Made by a program: the position numbers and the translations under genes. Of a DNA stretch of 27,339 nt, positions 7,350-16,635 are shown in pieces. This DNA comes from a virus. The stretch is from the IMG/VR virus record IMGVR_UViG_3300031521_000307, positions 1-27,339 of that record; one strand, 5' to 3'. The notes under the pieces are model-generated. The model was not told the origin of the DNA. It saw only the letters and a program-made list of their open reading frames with translations, and made no database searches. Every line of letters starts with the position of its first letter. Within the stretch, counting starts at the first letter, position 1.

Positions 7350-7883
7350 TCAGAGCCTCTTCACCATATCGTAATAGGTGACTTTCTCGAGCTCTTTAAA
7401 ACCTGAATGTTCATAGAGACGAAGCGCAGTCTTGTTATCAGCATACACGGACAGTATCACTACCATGATGCCTTTAGATGCACCCCATTTTTCAGCAACT
7501 GTCATCAAGGCAGTTGCAAACCCTTTTCCATTGAATTCTTTCAGCACCAGCAGCTTACTGATGTAAACAGACATGCCTGTGACTGGATCGTTCTGTATCT
7601 GAGCACAGACAGCACCGACAATGCTGCCTTTATGCTCCAGAACAATGTAGATCGCATCTTCAGCTGTGAAGCTTTCGATGTTGCGAATCTCATTCTCAAT
7701 TGTGACATAGGAAGCAGACTTGAACTCCTTGGCTCCTTTATTCCGGAACTCAGCAAGGTGATTAGCCATGTCTCTTGTAGCATGTGTGAGAGTGAACCCT
7801 TCAGGCAGAGTTTTGCTTTGTGTTCTGAGGATCACTTCAAGACTGAATTTCTCAACTTTGAGCAGTGTGGTAAAGTTCTTCAT
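7350..7883 (-). CDS. GNAT-family N-acetyltransferase, 177 aa
   Basis: GNAT enzymes move an acetyl group from acetyl-CoA to an amine on a protein or small molecule. The evidence is the acetyl-CoA loop at residues 117-123 (FNGKGFA, the family Q/R-x-x-G-x-G/A motif with Asn in the first place), a preceding beta strand (YISKLLVL), and the late motif with N150 and Y157 (NKTALRLYEHSGF). About 30 extra residues precede the core. It starts at ATG 7883 with AAGGA upstream and ends 16 bases before the TerL start, inside a packaging/virion block. Its substrate cannot be read from the sequence; acetylation of a host or virion protein is possible. It is preceded on its strand by the hairpin 7912-7945. Confidence 0.9.
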   Translation of the reverse strand: MKNFTTLLKVEKFSLEVILRTQSKTLPEGFTLTHATRDMANHLAEFRNKGAKEFKSASYVTIENEIRNIESFTAEDAIYIVLEHKGSIVGAVCAQIQNDPVTGMSVYISKLLVLKEFNGKGFATALMTVAEKWGASKGIMVVILSVYADNKTALRLYEHSGFKELEKVTYYDMVKRL

Positions 7884-7911
7884 TTTGTTATATCCTTAAT
7901 GCGGATAATAC

Positions 7912-7945
7912 AGCATCCATCCAATCAAAGGATTGGATGGATGCT
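7912..7945 (-). terminator. 15-bp hairpin between the 559-aa gene and the GNAT gene
   Basis: The arms 7912-7926 and 7931-7945 are perfect complements around a 4-base loop (AAAG on the plus strand). It lies just after the minus-strand stop at 7960. No U-run follows in the minus direction (GTATTATCC), so it may attenuate or process the message rather than fully terminate it. Confidence 0.55.
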
Positions 7946-7959
7946 TTGACGCAAGTAGA

Positions 7960-9639
7960 TCAGTTCTGAATAGCCGGCACGCCAGCGATAGCCAGGTGCA
8001 AGTCATTCGTGCTCGTACGTTTGAAGAACTCGATGAAGACAGAAGCCCCGTTATAGAGATCCACACCAGCATCAATGACGGAGTTCCAGTTATCGATGGA
8101 GTACTCGATTCTGTTGCTACCAATGATGACGGCGAAGAAGTTCGGAGTCGGTGCCACTGCTTCAGTTTGCAGGTTGATCTGAGGACGAGCATATGTATAA
8201 AGACGAGTCAACCACTCATCCTTACTACTCATCCCCATGGACAGATCCAGTTTCTTCAGGTTCTCATTGATGAACTTGAAGGTCATGGCGTTGTTCTCAC
8301 CGAACACAGGCTTCTGATTCGGATCGAACGTCACTGTCCACTTGGTGCCAGACTCGGTTGGCGGTTTGAACAGAGCAATACCGACGGTCTGCACGTGCTT
8401 GTAAGCCGTGTAGCTATTGTCGACATCGCGCAGATTCAAAGAGACCACGAGGTTTTGCATCGAACCGTAGGCAGTGGGGATGAACGGGTTGCTGGTATCT
8501 TCCACTCGCACAAACGGAGTGACACGCTGAGCCTTCGAGCGTTCCATGTTGAAGAGGAACCACTCGAGCCTGTAAGCATTCGTCGTAGCATCCCAATACG
8601 GGAAGCCGTAGAGCTTGCAGGTATAGGCACCATTCCACTTGACCACCTGAGCCTTGAAGACACGCGTGATGAACTTATCATCCGTTACACGGTTAGCCTC
8701 ATAGCACACCTCGTCGGACGAGAGACTGTACTTGAGCGTGACTTCAAACTGTTCGCCTGCCTGAGTCGATACAAAGGTATCGAAACCAAAGGCTTCGAAC
8801 TTCGTACCGTCCACAGGAATCTCTGCTGTGGTGCCGTCACTGTATGCGACTACGCCAATGAGGTTCATACTCACCAGAGGCACATTGAGCGGATAGTTGA
8901 TCAGGTCATCATCAGACGTACTCATGAAGGGGCTCTTCATGGAGATACCGGTGATGTACTTGACAGAACGATCCGTGGTCGAGATGAATGCCGTGTTCTT
9001 GACCAGCATCTCCTGCATTCGAACCACGTGACCAGCATCCGAGTAGGCCACCACGTAGACGATCTCATTGTCCGACAGATCAGCCTTGGTGGAGCAGGTA
9101 GGCACAGCCTTGATCGAGATGTTGCCTGTCTCTTTTACCACCTCCAGAGGAACAGTCGTGCTGATGAGCGTGTTCGATGCATCGTAGACTGCACTGATCA
9201 CATTCACTTCAGACAGGTCAGTGCCCCGGAAGATCTTGACGAACTTGGCATCGGTGCCCGGAACCGTATAACGACGATCCACAGACAAGTTGTAGGGGAT
9301 GGTGCTCTTATCGCAGAATACACGATAGGTACCACGCCCTGTCCCCATCGACACACCCAGGATCAGATCGATCTCATCTTCTTCACCCGTGAAGAGTGAG
9401 AGGTTGAGCTGTTCCAGAATGGAAACGAAAGTGGTGGCATTGATCGACTTGACTTTGTATGCGATCATGTTGTCAGTATCGAATACCCAGTCATTGACTT
9501 TGGGCACATACCGCTTACTGCCTTGTTTACCCATGTAGATCTCTTTCAGAGCCCACTGGGTCCATCGGCCATTGGGATTGTAGAGAGGAACAATACCATC
9601 CTCTCCACTAACTCCTGGCACTGGAATGAATTCAGCCAT
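7960..9639 (-). CDS. Large virion-type protein with Ig-like repeats, 559 aa
   Basis: I infer a virion protein (head-neck, baseplate or surface fibre) from size, composition and neighbours; the exact family is not recognised. It starts at ATG 9639 with AGGACATGAGAA upstream. The product is beta-rich throughout. The segments VVAYSDAGHVVRM (196-208) and VVAYSDGTTAEIPVDG (263-278) repeat the same VVAYSD strand, and VISAVYDASNTLISTTV (147-163) looks like a third copy; this resembles bacterial Ig-like modules, which often contain Y-S-D-G-T turns. The N-terminal part has WTQWALKEIYMG (26-37), and the C-terminal 150 residues carry NNAMTFKFINENL and an aromatic-rich end. It is separated from the 854-aa gene by a hairpin and from the GNAT gene by another. 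A long plus-strand open frame lies opposite but is a shadow. Confidence 0.85.
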   Translation of the reverse strand: MAEFIPVPGVSGEDGIVPLYNPNGRWTQWALKEIYMGKQGSKRYVPKVNDWVFDTDNMIAYKVKSINATTFVSILEQLNLSLFTGEEDEIDLILGVSMGTGRGTYRVFCDKSTIPYNLSVDRRYTVPGTDAKFVKIFRGTDLSEVNVISAVYDASNTLISTTVPLEVVKETGNISIKAVPTCSTKADLSDNEIVYVVAYSDAGHVVRMQEMLVKNTAFISTTDRSVKYITGISMKSPFMSTSDDDLINYPLNVPLVSMNLIGVVAYSDGTTAEIPVDGTKFEAFGFDTFVSTQAGEQFEVTLKYSLSSDEVCYEANRVTDDKFITRVFKAQVVKWNGAYTCKLYGFPYWDATTNAYRLEWFLFNMERSKAQRVTPFVRVEDTSNPFIPTAYGSMQNLVVSLNLRDVDNSYTAYKHVQTVGIALFKPPTESGTKWTVTFDPNQKPVFGENNAMTFKFINENLKKLDLSMGMSSKDEWLTRLYTYARPQINLQTEAVAPTPNFFAVIIGSNRIEYSIDNWNSVIDAGVDLYNGASVFIEFFKRTSTNDLHLAIAGVPAIQN

Positions 9640-9667
9640 TTCTCATGTCCTGTTCAATTACGGAAGT

Positions 9668-9693
9668 GAGTCTGGGTATTGCTACCCAGACTC
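9668..9693 (-). terminator. 11-bp hairpin between the 854-aa and 559-aa genes
   Basis: The arms GAGTCTGGGTA (9668-9678) and TACCCAGACTC (9683-9693) pair perfectly around a TTGC loop, 13 bases after the minus-strand stop at 9706. No U-run follows in the minus direction. Partial terminator or RNA-stability element. Confidence 0.5.
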
Positions 9694-9705
9694 GTTTGTC
9701 TTCAA

Positions 9706-12270
9706 TTACGCCGCGCTGGAGACTGTGACGAAATCAGAGAGAATGACGCGATCCTTCAGATACACCCTGATAGCGTTTGCCACAATGGTATATTGATAGA
9801 TGTCCAGATCGATTACCGTCTCGAGGTTATGAGGGTGCACATAGACAAAGTTCGAGTCCTGGGCATTCTCATCGCTCACTGGATCAAAATCCAGCAAGTA
9901 CAAGTACGGAGCACAGATCTGTGCCAGCAAATCGTCGGTGTAGCGCTGACGAATAGTGGCTTTGGCAATCTCTTCACTCTTCAGATCATAGATCAGGCGA
10001 CAGCAGAACGGACTGAAAACAAAGTACCGTTCCGTAATGGGAGAAGGATTCTCCGGTTTGACTTCAGGCAGCTTCTTCGTGAGGTACGCACTCACTGATG
10101 CATTGGTCTCATCAGCAGTCTTCTTGAGCGCATAAGTATCCGAGACTGTCAGTCCTCGGGTAGGCACCACGACATCCCGGATGAAGTACGGCTTACCCTC
10201 GAGCGCAGAACCCACAGACACATTCGAACTGTTCTCGAAGTACTGGAGTTCATTCTTGGCGTAGAAGCAACCATTGACTACCACGTGCTGCACTTGGTCA
10301 TCTCTCAAGTCAAACCTATTGTTCCTCGACAGCAGACCATACTGAACGAATCCAGTGTCATCATCGACGGTGTGTGAGAAGTCCGGATTACAGAACCCCT
10401 TACAACGAACATCGAAATGCTGTTTGGTATTGAGAGGATCAATCAAGAATGCCTTGTTGGTCACGACTACCTTCGGGAATACCAAGAAGTAATCGAGGTT
10501 CTCAGCGAGTTGCTTGCCGTTCATCCAGATCTCGAGCTCTCCGGATGGCACCTGCATATCAACACTGGTGTCTACTCCATTGATACTCTTGACCTGCTGG
10601 AGGTTGAACTCGATCGGGCCATTGAAAGCCAGCCTGTCGAATGAGTAGAAGAGTACATTCATGTCGCTACGAACCATCGGCACGAATTTGCTCTTATCCA
10701 CACCCCAAACAGAGGTTCCATTGACGATGGTGTATTGAGCACCACCCGTCACATCCGTCCACTTACCCGTCGAGATTTCTTGCAGGTAATAACGATAGGA
10801 CAGAGTGGAATCCGCAGTGAAGCTATCGTCGTAGATCTCATGGAAACCCTTGGACAACGTACCTGCCAACAGCTCTACCAAGAAAGCTGAGCTATTTGTA
10901 CAGATGTAGACATTATTGAGCAGATGCTGGTAGGCACCGATCAAGGCACCGTTAGAATCATACTCAAAGCCTACAGCTCGTTGTTGCAGTGCGTAAGGCA
11001 CATCCGCGACTTGCTGAGAGCTCTTGGTGTAGACAGCCTGAGGTGTTTCTCCAAGCATCTTCGAGATGGCGTTGTAGCCAAACATCGATTCCACTAGAGA
11101 CACCGTCAGCTCTTGGGTAGTGCTTCCCATGACTGCCGGATAGCCAGCCTGCTCCAGATTGGGGGCTTGCCACACACTGACGTCAGAGTCTATTCCTACC
11201 AGACTCCGAACAATGTCACTATCCCTCAACTTGTAGAGCTCGTGGATCTTGCTCGCTTCATATACCAGAGACCGATCATATCCGGACTTCCTGATGTAGA
11301 TACGTGCAGTCATGTCCAGGATGTTCGAGTTCGAATCGATCACCTTACCCAGAGTGAGCACATTGTTCACCAGCAGTGAGTAGTCTCGATGTGTCGCCAT
11401 CCGGACAGCATCAGGACGATTCAGGTGGTAGTAGACTCCCTTGAATCTACCGGCAGCATCTGCTTGATAGATGTAGTGAGAGTTGTCATCGAAGTACCGA
11501 ATGACTTTCTCTTCACCCGCAATGATCGGAGGATGGAAGAGGTACTTGCGCTCCTTATCCATCTCACTCACGAATGTTTGCAGCTCAGAGATAGGTACAT
11601 CAACCACATGATCAATAGAACTATCATAGATCAGCTCTACCACGTCGCCTACCTTAGCAGTGAAGGGATCGATACCTGATGTCAGATATCCGTTCACATA
11701 GGTGAGCACTGCTCCTTCCATGGCTCTGTACTTAGCCGCCATGTGCTGCATCGCCAGTAACTCATCCATCGTCGTGGGTGTATCCCCAGCCACATAGATG
11801 ATGTCATTGGTCGCACTTCCACGAACCGAATTAAAATACGCATTCGAGTAGAAGTGGATAAACAAATCCTCCTTACCAAACCGCGCCGGCACCAATTGAA
11901 GATGTGGCACTGCAATGATCAGATCCCTGTCTTCGGTCTTTCTGTAATAGCACCGATGAAGAGGCATTCTGATACCGGATGAATTGTAGATCTCAACGAT
12001 CAACTTCTCAGCATTACACGCATCGCTGAACAACACCCATTCTTCGGACTTGGGTAGCAAGTTCAGTGCTGAGAAGTAAATCTGTCCAATCTGAAAGACA
12101 TGGAAGATTTCCGATGTGGGAAGATCAACATTTCTCCACATCACACGGACATAGTTCCTGGTGCCTTCCGCCGGTGAGATCCTCGCAGGTTTGAATATCA
12201 CCTGCTTATCTTGATCAGGCGTGCACCAAACTTTGCGCACGGCCTGATCAACCAGGTAGTTCTCGGCCAT
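9706..12270 (-). CDS. Large virion structural protein, 854 aa
   Basis: The largest protein in the window. It has no motif I can name but has the look of a tail or baseplate component: beta-rich, many Tyr/Phe/Asn, few cysteines, no signal peptide or membrane span. It begins MAENYLVDQAVRKVW. Visible segments include a helical stretch near residues 168-187 (TMDELLAMQHMAAKYRAMEG), a Tyr-rich central part (SLSYRYYLQEISTGKWTDV) and a beta-rich C-terminus (VVVNGCFYAKNELQYF). Its ATG overlaps the stop of the upstream 323-aa gene by one base (TAATG), so the two are translationally coupled and probably work together. The following 559-aa gene shares its beta-rich style. Virion role is inferred from size, style and the TerL/sheath surroundings. 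Confidence 0.85.
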   Translation of the reverse strand: MAENYLVDQAVRKVWCTPDQDKQVIFKPARISPAEGTRNYVRVMWRNVDLPTSEIFHVFQIGQIYFSALNLLPKSEEWVLFSDACNAEKLIVEIYNSSGIRMPLHRCYYRKTEDRDLIIAVPHLQLVPARFGKEDLFIHFYSNAYFNSVRGSATNDIIYVAGDTPTTMDELLAMQHMAAKYRAMEGAVLTYVNGYLTSGIDPFTAKVGDVVELIYDSSIDHVVDVPISELQTFVSEMDKERKYLFHPPIIAGEEKVIRYFDDNSHYIYQADAAGRFKGVYYHLNRPDAVRMATHRDYSLLVNNVLTLGKVIDSNSNILDMTARIYIRKSGYDRSLVYEASKIHELYKLRDSDIVRSLVGIDSDVSVWQAPNLEQAGYPAVMGSTTQELTVSLVESMFGYNAISKMLGETPQAVYTKSSQQVADVPYALQQRAVGFEYDSNGALIGAYQHLLNNVYICTNSSAFLVELLAGTLSKGFHEIYDDSFTADSTLSYRYYLQEISTGKWTDVTGGAQYTIVNGTSVWGVDKSKFVPMVRSDMNVLFYSFDRLAFNGPIEFNLQQVKSINGVDTSVDMQVPSGELEIWMNGKQLAENLDYFLVFPKVVVTNKAFLIDPLNTKQHFDVRCKGFCNPDFSHTVDDDTGFVQYGLLSRNNRFDLRDDQVQHVVVNGCFYAKNELQYFENSSNVSVGSALEGKPYFIRDVVVPTRGLTVSDTYALKKTADETNASVSAYLTKKLPEVKPENPSPITERYFVFSPFCCRLIYDLKSEEIAKATIRQRYTDDLLAQICAPYLYLLDFDPVSDENAQDSNFVYVHPHNLETVIDLDIYQYTIVANAIRVYLKDRVILSDFVTVSSAA

Positions 12271-13241
12271 TAGTGAGCCCCAAATGACATCACAAGAATA
12301 TTGTGAAAGGCCTTCACAAACTGATCCACGTCAGCAGTCTTCTTGTGCTGGAGCAGTTTCTGAATGAAAGTGTTCTTGTAGCTGCGATCGGTACAGGCTG
12401 CACGCAGGTAAGCGAGCCAGGTAGGAGGATGCTCCAGCGCAACAGCCATGGCTTCCAGGCTGTTACCATACCAGCTATGTCCAATCACTTCATAGAGCAC
12501 ACCCTTGTTCAAACCGGTCAGACGCACGTTATTGAGTACGTCTTTGATACACTGGCAGAACTGATCCACATTGTCGATCTGATTCACATTCTGGAGAATC
12601 GAAACCACAACATCGGCTGCCACATTGATGGAACGAGCAATCCCACCAGCGAGCTTGTATTTCTCATGCTCTCCAATCACTCCTTCTTTGACAAAAAGGC
12701 AATGATAGAAGAACGCAGACAGAACAGCGAGCTTCATCTGTTCAGCCGGGTCGAGTGAGAAGCGGTTGCGCAGCGACTGACTGATCCAGTCAGCATACAC
12801 TGCAATGGGTAGCTTCGAGATGGTGAGCAGATGTTGGGGTTCGTTATTGACCCAGTAATAGGTCAGCACCGCTTCTGAACCATGCAGCATGTATTCGCTC
12901 ATGTTGGAGATGCGTTTGATCATCTCCCACGAACCATCTTTGGGTTGGCGAGTGTATGCGCGCAGATCGACAATGATGGAGACGTGATCCGTCCTGTCAT
13001 TGTTTTTTTCGATAGCCGACAAAGGACGCTCGATAGGAAAACTGAAAGCCGGAACCATCATCACACTGTCTTCAGCGACAATAGCGAGAGGGCCATCAAT
13101 CGAATACCTGATATCCAGTTCAGGAATCTCAAGACGTCCGACGTAGCTGCGAGCAATAATTTCTTCGATACCATGACGAATCTTCGTCAGAACATAGTCT
13201 TTGCATGCCGTCGTGTCATAGGCCGTACGAAAGATACTCAT
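12270..13241 (-). CDS. Probable virion-associated protein, 323 aa
   Basis: The frame is open up to 13376, but the start is best placed at ATG 13241 (product MSIFRTAYDTTACKD), which has AAGGAAA about 10 bases upstream; the upstream codons read as non-coding. The protein has an N-terminal beta-type region (residues 30-100, including LEIPELDIRYSIDGPLAIV) and a long helical C-terminal part (about 150-323) with several histidines. No membrane span or enzyme motif is visible. Its stop overlaps the start of the 854-aa gene (TAATG). It is the first gene of the minus-strand block and its promoter should lie in 13242-13449, the divergent region shared with the sheath gene. Function unknown; tail or neck assembly is inferred from context. 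Confidence 0.8.
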   Translation of the reverse strand: MSIFRTAYDTTACKDYVLTKIRHGIEEIIARSYVGRLEIPELDIRYSIDGPLAIVAEDSVMMVPAFSFPIERPLSAIEKNNDRTDHVSIIVDLRAYTRQPKDGSWEMIKRISNMSEYMLHGSEAVLTYYWVNNEPQHLLTISKLPIAVYADWISQSLRNRFSLDPAEQMKLAVLSAFFYHCLFVKEGVIGEHEKYKLAGGIARSINVAADVVVSILQNVNQIDNVDQFCQCIKDVLNNVRLTGLNKGVLYEVIGHSWYGNSLEAMAVALEHPPTWLAYLRAACTDRSYKNTFIQKLLQHKKTADVDQFVKAFHNILVMSFGAH

Positions 13242-13449
13242 TTTTCTTGTTTCCTTACGGGAAGTTCGGGATAATAAATATGAGTTCAATATTAAAATAC
13301 TTGATGCTGGGAGCTCTTGTATTGAATGCACTTTGAACTTCTCAGTCACATCGCTCAAAAACAGCAAGCACTTCAAGGAACCGGGGTGGATCTTGTGTAA
13401 ACCATAAGATTCTGCTCTATCAACACTTTATTTTCGCCTGGAGCATTCC
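13242..13449. promoter_or_regulatory. Divergent intergenic region between virion blocks
   Basis: About 208 bases separate the minus-strand 323-aa gene from the plus-strand sheath gene, so promoters for both directions are expected here. It has an AT-rich core around 13271-13303 (ATAATAAATATGAG..., ATATTAAAATAC) that includes AATAAATA, similar to but not the same as the T4 late promoter TATAAATA. I see no convincing -35/-10 pair and no gene. Confidence 0.4.
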
Positions 13450-15687
13450 ATGTCAGCATTGATGAAAAATGCGGCGCCGATGACGATCCAGTTGGGCATG
13501 AAGGATGACAGCACCACCGCGGCGAGTGTCGCCGCGGAAGCTATCCCTTCCCACCTTGCAAAAGTCTTTCTTTTTGCGAAGCGAGGCCCCACTACGGATC
13601 AGCTGGTCAGCGGCAATTCTCGCACCACGATGTATGGCAGTGATTCTTTCGATCTCCGGAAGAAGTACGCCACACACCAAACCGTTCTCTCGAACAAGCT
13701 CAATGATCAGGCCAACCCCCAGATCATTCGTCGCCTGAAGCCGCAGGATGCCGGTCCTCGTCCGAGCATCCGCATCTACCTGGATCTGCTCAAGACCAAC
13801 CTCACCGAATACCGGCGCGGTTCCGACGGCAAGTACATGCTCGACACCGATGGCAATCGGATCAAGACCGGCGGCACCATCCCCGGCTATCGCGGCAAGT
13901 GGATTGCCAAGGCCATCCCGGTCGAAGGTGGCGTTGAAGAGGTGGTTTACTCTTCGACCTATGACTGGGCGACGTCGGAAGACGGTGATGCCTATGTCAA
14001 GCGCGCTTTCGATGGCAACACCATGATAGTGGTGACGTCACGCAATCTGGAAATCGGTCTGGGTGTGCAGCAAGAAGGCACGATGATTGACACAGCTGCC
14101 AATGGCGCTGCTGGTGCTCAATCCATCATGTACCCGATGTTCGACATCGCAGTTCCGTTCTTCGGTCAAGATGGTAACAATGTTGGTCTGCGTATGTATG
14201 CGCCGACCGATGATTCCCAGATGCCGATCAACAAGAACCTGCTGACCAAGGACAAGATCTATCCGCTGGTGGCACAACTCCTGTACAAGGACGATATCAA
14301 CCAGACCTCGACGATCACTTCGACCATTGCTGGCGATCAGTATGTCGATGTGGCTCTGAAGCCCGGTGCTATGGACTCCACCTATGAAGCTGAACGCTAC
14401 ATTGGCGACATCCTGCTCCCGGCCTACCAGTCGCTCGATGACATCACCACGACTCCGGTCTACGGTCCGTTCGGCCAGATCCACGTCTATGAGGACAACC
14501 TCGCTGAAGTGATCAATCTGCTTTATGCAGAAGAAGTCAAGCATGTTGGCGATGATTACACCGACTTCGATGAAACCGCTGATGAAGAATGGCGTTTCAA
14601 CATCCTGTCGGCCGTCACTTCTGCCAACCAGCCGTACCACGCATTCGAACTGAATTACTCGGATGTTGACGCGTTCCGGTTCAGTGAGTCGGCCACCATC
14701 TATGCCCAAGGCGGCTCGGATGGCACGATGGACGATGCAATGCTCAACAAGCTGGTCACGAGCCATATCGCGGTCTATGCTGATGAGCTCTCCGAGTTCA
14801 CGGACTCGGCTCTGCACCCGGAATGCATCATCTACGACACGGGCTTCCAGCTCGATACGAAGAAGGCTCTGGCTCAGTTCATCTCGGTTCGCAAGAACAC
14901 GTTCATCTTCCTGGCGACTCATGCTGTTGGTGAGAAGCTCTCAGAAGCGAATGAGTACTCGCGATCTGTGGCTCTCAATGCCTATCTGAAGAACTATCCG
15001 GAATCGGTCTACTGGGGTACGAAGGCCGTTCGTGGCCTGATCATGGGCCGCTCTGGCAACCTGCTGAGCAGCAACTGGCGTGGTCGTCTGCCTGTTGCCG
15101 TCGAGATCGCCTCCAAGGCTGCGGAATGCATGGGTGCTGCTGATGGCATCTGGAAGGAAGCGAGTTTCTTCGATCGCTATCCGAACTCCATGATCACGAT
15201 GTTCAAGAACTTGAACGTTGAGTTCATCGGTGCTGCTACCCGCAACCGCGACTGGGAAATCGGCATGAACTGGGTGGGTGCTTTCGATCGCCGGCAGTTC
15301 TTCATCCCGGCTCTGAAGACCATCTACGGTGGCGACAGCCTCTCGGATACGTCGGTGCTCAACAGCTTCCTCACAGTCATGCTGTGCTGCGAGCTGAACA
15401 AGATCGGCGAACGCATCTGGCGTGAGTTCTCTGGCTCCACTACCCTGACCGATGACCAGTTCATCGATGCTGTCAATGCCCGCTACAAGGAACTGATCAA
15501 GGACCGCTTCACGAACGTCTACACGATCATTCCGAATGCGTACATCAGCACCGATCAGAAGTCGAAGGGATATGTTTGGACCCTGCAGGTCAAGCTGGGT
15601 GCGCCGAACATGAAGACTGTGGAAGAGCTGTATCTGGATGTGTACCGCAAGGACACACTCGATGCCGCTTCTTCGACGACGGCCTAA
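13450..15687 (+). CDS. Contractile tail sheath protein, 745 aa
   Basis: The sheath forms the contracting outer layer of the myovirus tail. The identification rests on the C-terminal region, which matches the conserved sheath domain: an N-R-D-W...NWVGAFDRRQFFIP segment near 598-620, RIWREFSG near 652-660 followed by TTLTDDQF, and a terminal beta segment (VWTLQVKLGAPNMKTVEELY). The variable middle part (about 120-500) would be the exposed insertion domains. Length is near that of other jumbo-phage sheaths. The N-terminus has MTIQLGMKDDSTT and then a beta-rich strand region. It has a GGAG ribosome binding site (13440-13443) and highly biased codons (ATC, CTC, GGC, CGT), as expected for a major structural protein. 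The tube gene follows after 81 bases. Confidence 0.92.
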   Translation: MSALMKNAAPMTIQLGMKDDSTTAASVAAEAIPSHLAKVFLFAKRGPTTDQLVSGNSRTTMYGSDSFDLRKKYATHQTVLSNKLNDQANPQIIRRLKPQDAGPRPSIRIYLDLLKTNLTEYRRGSDGKYMLDTDGNRIKTGGTIPGYRGKWIAKAIPVEGGVEEVVYSSTYDWATSEDGDAYVKRAFDGNTMIVVTSRNLEIGLGVQQEGTMIDTAANGAAGAQSIMYPMFDIAVPFFGQDGNNVGLRMYAPTDDSQMPINKNLLTKDKIYPLVAQLLYKDDINQTSTITSTIAGDQYVDVALKPGAMDSTYEAERYIGDILLPAYQSLDDITTTPVYGPFGQIHVYEDNLAEVINLLYAEEVKHVGDDYTDFDETADEEWRFNILSAVTSANQPYHAFELNYSDVDAFRFSESATIYAQGGSDGTMDDAMLNKLVTSHIAVYADELSEFTDSALHPECIIYDTGFQLDTKKALAQFISVRKNTFIFLATHAVGEKLSEANEYSRSVALNAYLKNYPESVYWGTKAVRGLIMGRSGNLLSSNWRGRLPVAVEIASKAAECMGAADGIWKEASFFDRYPNSMITMFKNLNVEFIGAATRNRDWEIGMNWVGAFDRRQFFIPALKTIYGGDSLSDTSVLNSFLTVMLCCELNKIGERIWREFSGSTTLTDDQFIDAVNARYKELIKDRFTNVYTIIPNAYISTDQKSKGYVWTLQVKLGAPNMKTVEELYLDVYRKDTLDAASSTTA

Positions 15688-15710
15688 TCCACCGACTTCG
15701 TCATCTCTCC

Positions 15711-15740
15711 TAGGGGAGGGGTAGAGATATTCCTCCCCTA
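15711..15740 (+). terminator. Hairpin between sheath and tube genes
   Basis: The arms TAGGGGAGG (15711-15719) and CCTCCCCTA (15732-15740) pair around a 12-base loop, and GTCAT/ATGAC (15700-15704, 15741-15745) can extend it after a gap. No U-run follows. It could adjust sheath versus tube message levels. Confidence 0.4.
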
Positions 15741-15768
15741 ATGACTTCTGACATTAAAGGAAAAGCAC

Positions 15769-16635
15769 ATGTCACGTCAAACTGACACGTTGCTGGGTGC
15801 TAGCAACGCATATGCGCAGGGCGCACAGAACACCATGCTCAACCTGGGAACAGGTGGTCAGCTGGGTTATGTGAGTGACCTGTCGCAACTGCTCAGCGCT
15901 CAGCTTCACATCCGCAGCAACCTCATCGCTGTTGTGATCGAAGGCCCGAAGGGCTTCTCGTATCTGCCCAATAGCTCGTACTACTACGCCGCTCTTCGTG
16001 AACTCGTTGAACGGCAGGCTCTTACCATCGACGGCCTGGCTCAGGGTCTTGAAGTCCAGACTGTGGAAACTCCTATCGGCGCCGCTGGCGAAATGATGGA
16101 GCACCCGGTCAAGACTACTCGTGCCCGTTCCCAGGTCACGATGCGCTGGCCTGAACGCTATGGCAAGCCGGTCTTCCGTTTCCTGTCGAGTTACATCCGT
16201 AACTTGATCCTGGACCCGGATACCAACTTCGCAGCCATCGGCACTCTGTCCAACAAGCCCACCGACATGCTCATGGACATGTTCGGCTGCACTATCGCCT
16301 TCTTCGAACCTGATCCCACCCACACCAAGGTGGTTCAGTCGTGGCTCGGAACTGGCATGTGGCCGAAGGTTACCGGTGATGCAGTGGGTCGTCGTGAAAT
16401 CACGGCTGCTTCCGAAGAAACGACCTACGACGTGCAATGGGCTGGTGTTTACCAGGTCGGCGTCGGTGTGGATCAGTTCTGCCAGAAGCTGCTCGACGCC
16501 ATGAACATCGTCAATGCCAACCCGAACAACCGCGCCGCATTCATCGACGCGATCAGCTCGGACATCACCGCCGCATCCTCGTCTGGCTACTCGGCCGGTA
16601 TCGACACGATGCGTAACAAGGCTGTTTCCGTTTAA
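15769..16635 (+). CDS. Tail tube protein, 288 aa
   Basis: The tube protein forms the inner channel of the contractile tail and sits under the sheath. Evidence: position right after the sheath gene, strong AAAGGAAAA ribosome binding site, highly biased codons, and a T4 gp19-like central region (MRWPERYGKPVFRFLSSYIR from about 125, then a LSNKPTDMLMDMFGC segment near 163-178). A long beta segment with TKVVQSWLGTGMWPKVTGDA and TTYDVQWAGVYQVGVGVDQF (about 185-245) fits the beta-barrel of tube subunits. The N-terminus is Ala/Gln-rich and the last 35 residues are Ala/Ser-rich. It is followed by a terminator-like structure. About three times the mass of a minimal tube domain is not seen, so it is a single-domain tube with extensions. 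Confidence 0.88.
   Translation: MSRQTDTLLGASNAYAQGAQNTMLNLGTGGQLGYVSDLSQLLSAQLHIRSNLIAVVIEGPKGFSYLPNSSYYYAALRELVERQALTIDGLAQGLEVQTVETPIGAAGEMMEHPVKTTRARSQVTMRWPERYGKPVFRFLSSYIRNLILDPDTNFAAIGTLSNKPTDMLMDMFGCTIAFFEPDPTHTKVVQSWLGTGMWPKVTGDAVGRREITAASEETTYDVQWAGVYQVGVGVDQFCQKLLDAMNIVNANPNNRAAFIDAISSDITAASSSGYSAGIDTMRNKAVSV

Noticed and set aside
7933-9399. A 488-codon open frame on the plus strand opposite the 559-aa gene
   Set aside because: It is a shadow of the minus-strand gene: no ribosome binding site, and the composition reads as an antisense product of a beta-rich virion protein.
13271-13280. A T4-type late promoter (AATAAATA) upstream of the sheath gene
   Set aside because: It differs from TATAAATA, lies about 170 bases from the gene, and no similar motif recurs before other late genes in the window.
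12270-13376. A 368-aa version of the 323-aa protein starting at 13376
   Set aside because: The added 45 residues have no ribosome binding site in front and fall in the divergent control region; the ATG at 13241 has AAGGAAA.
14038-14922. A 294-codon minus-strand frame inside the tail sheath gene
   Set aside because: Same cause: antisense of a strongly codon-biased gene, without its own start signal.
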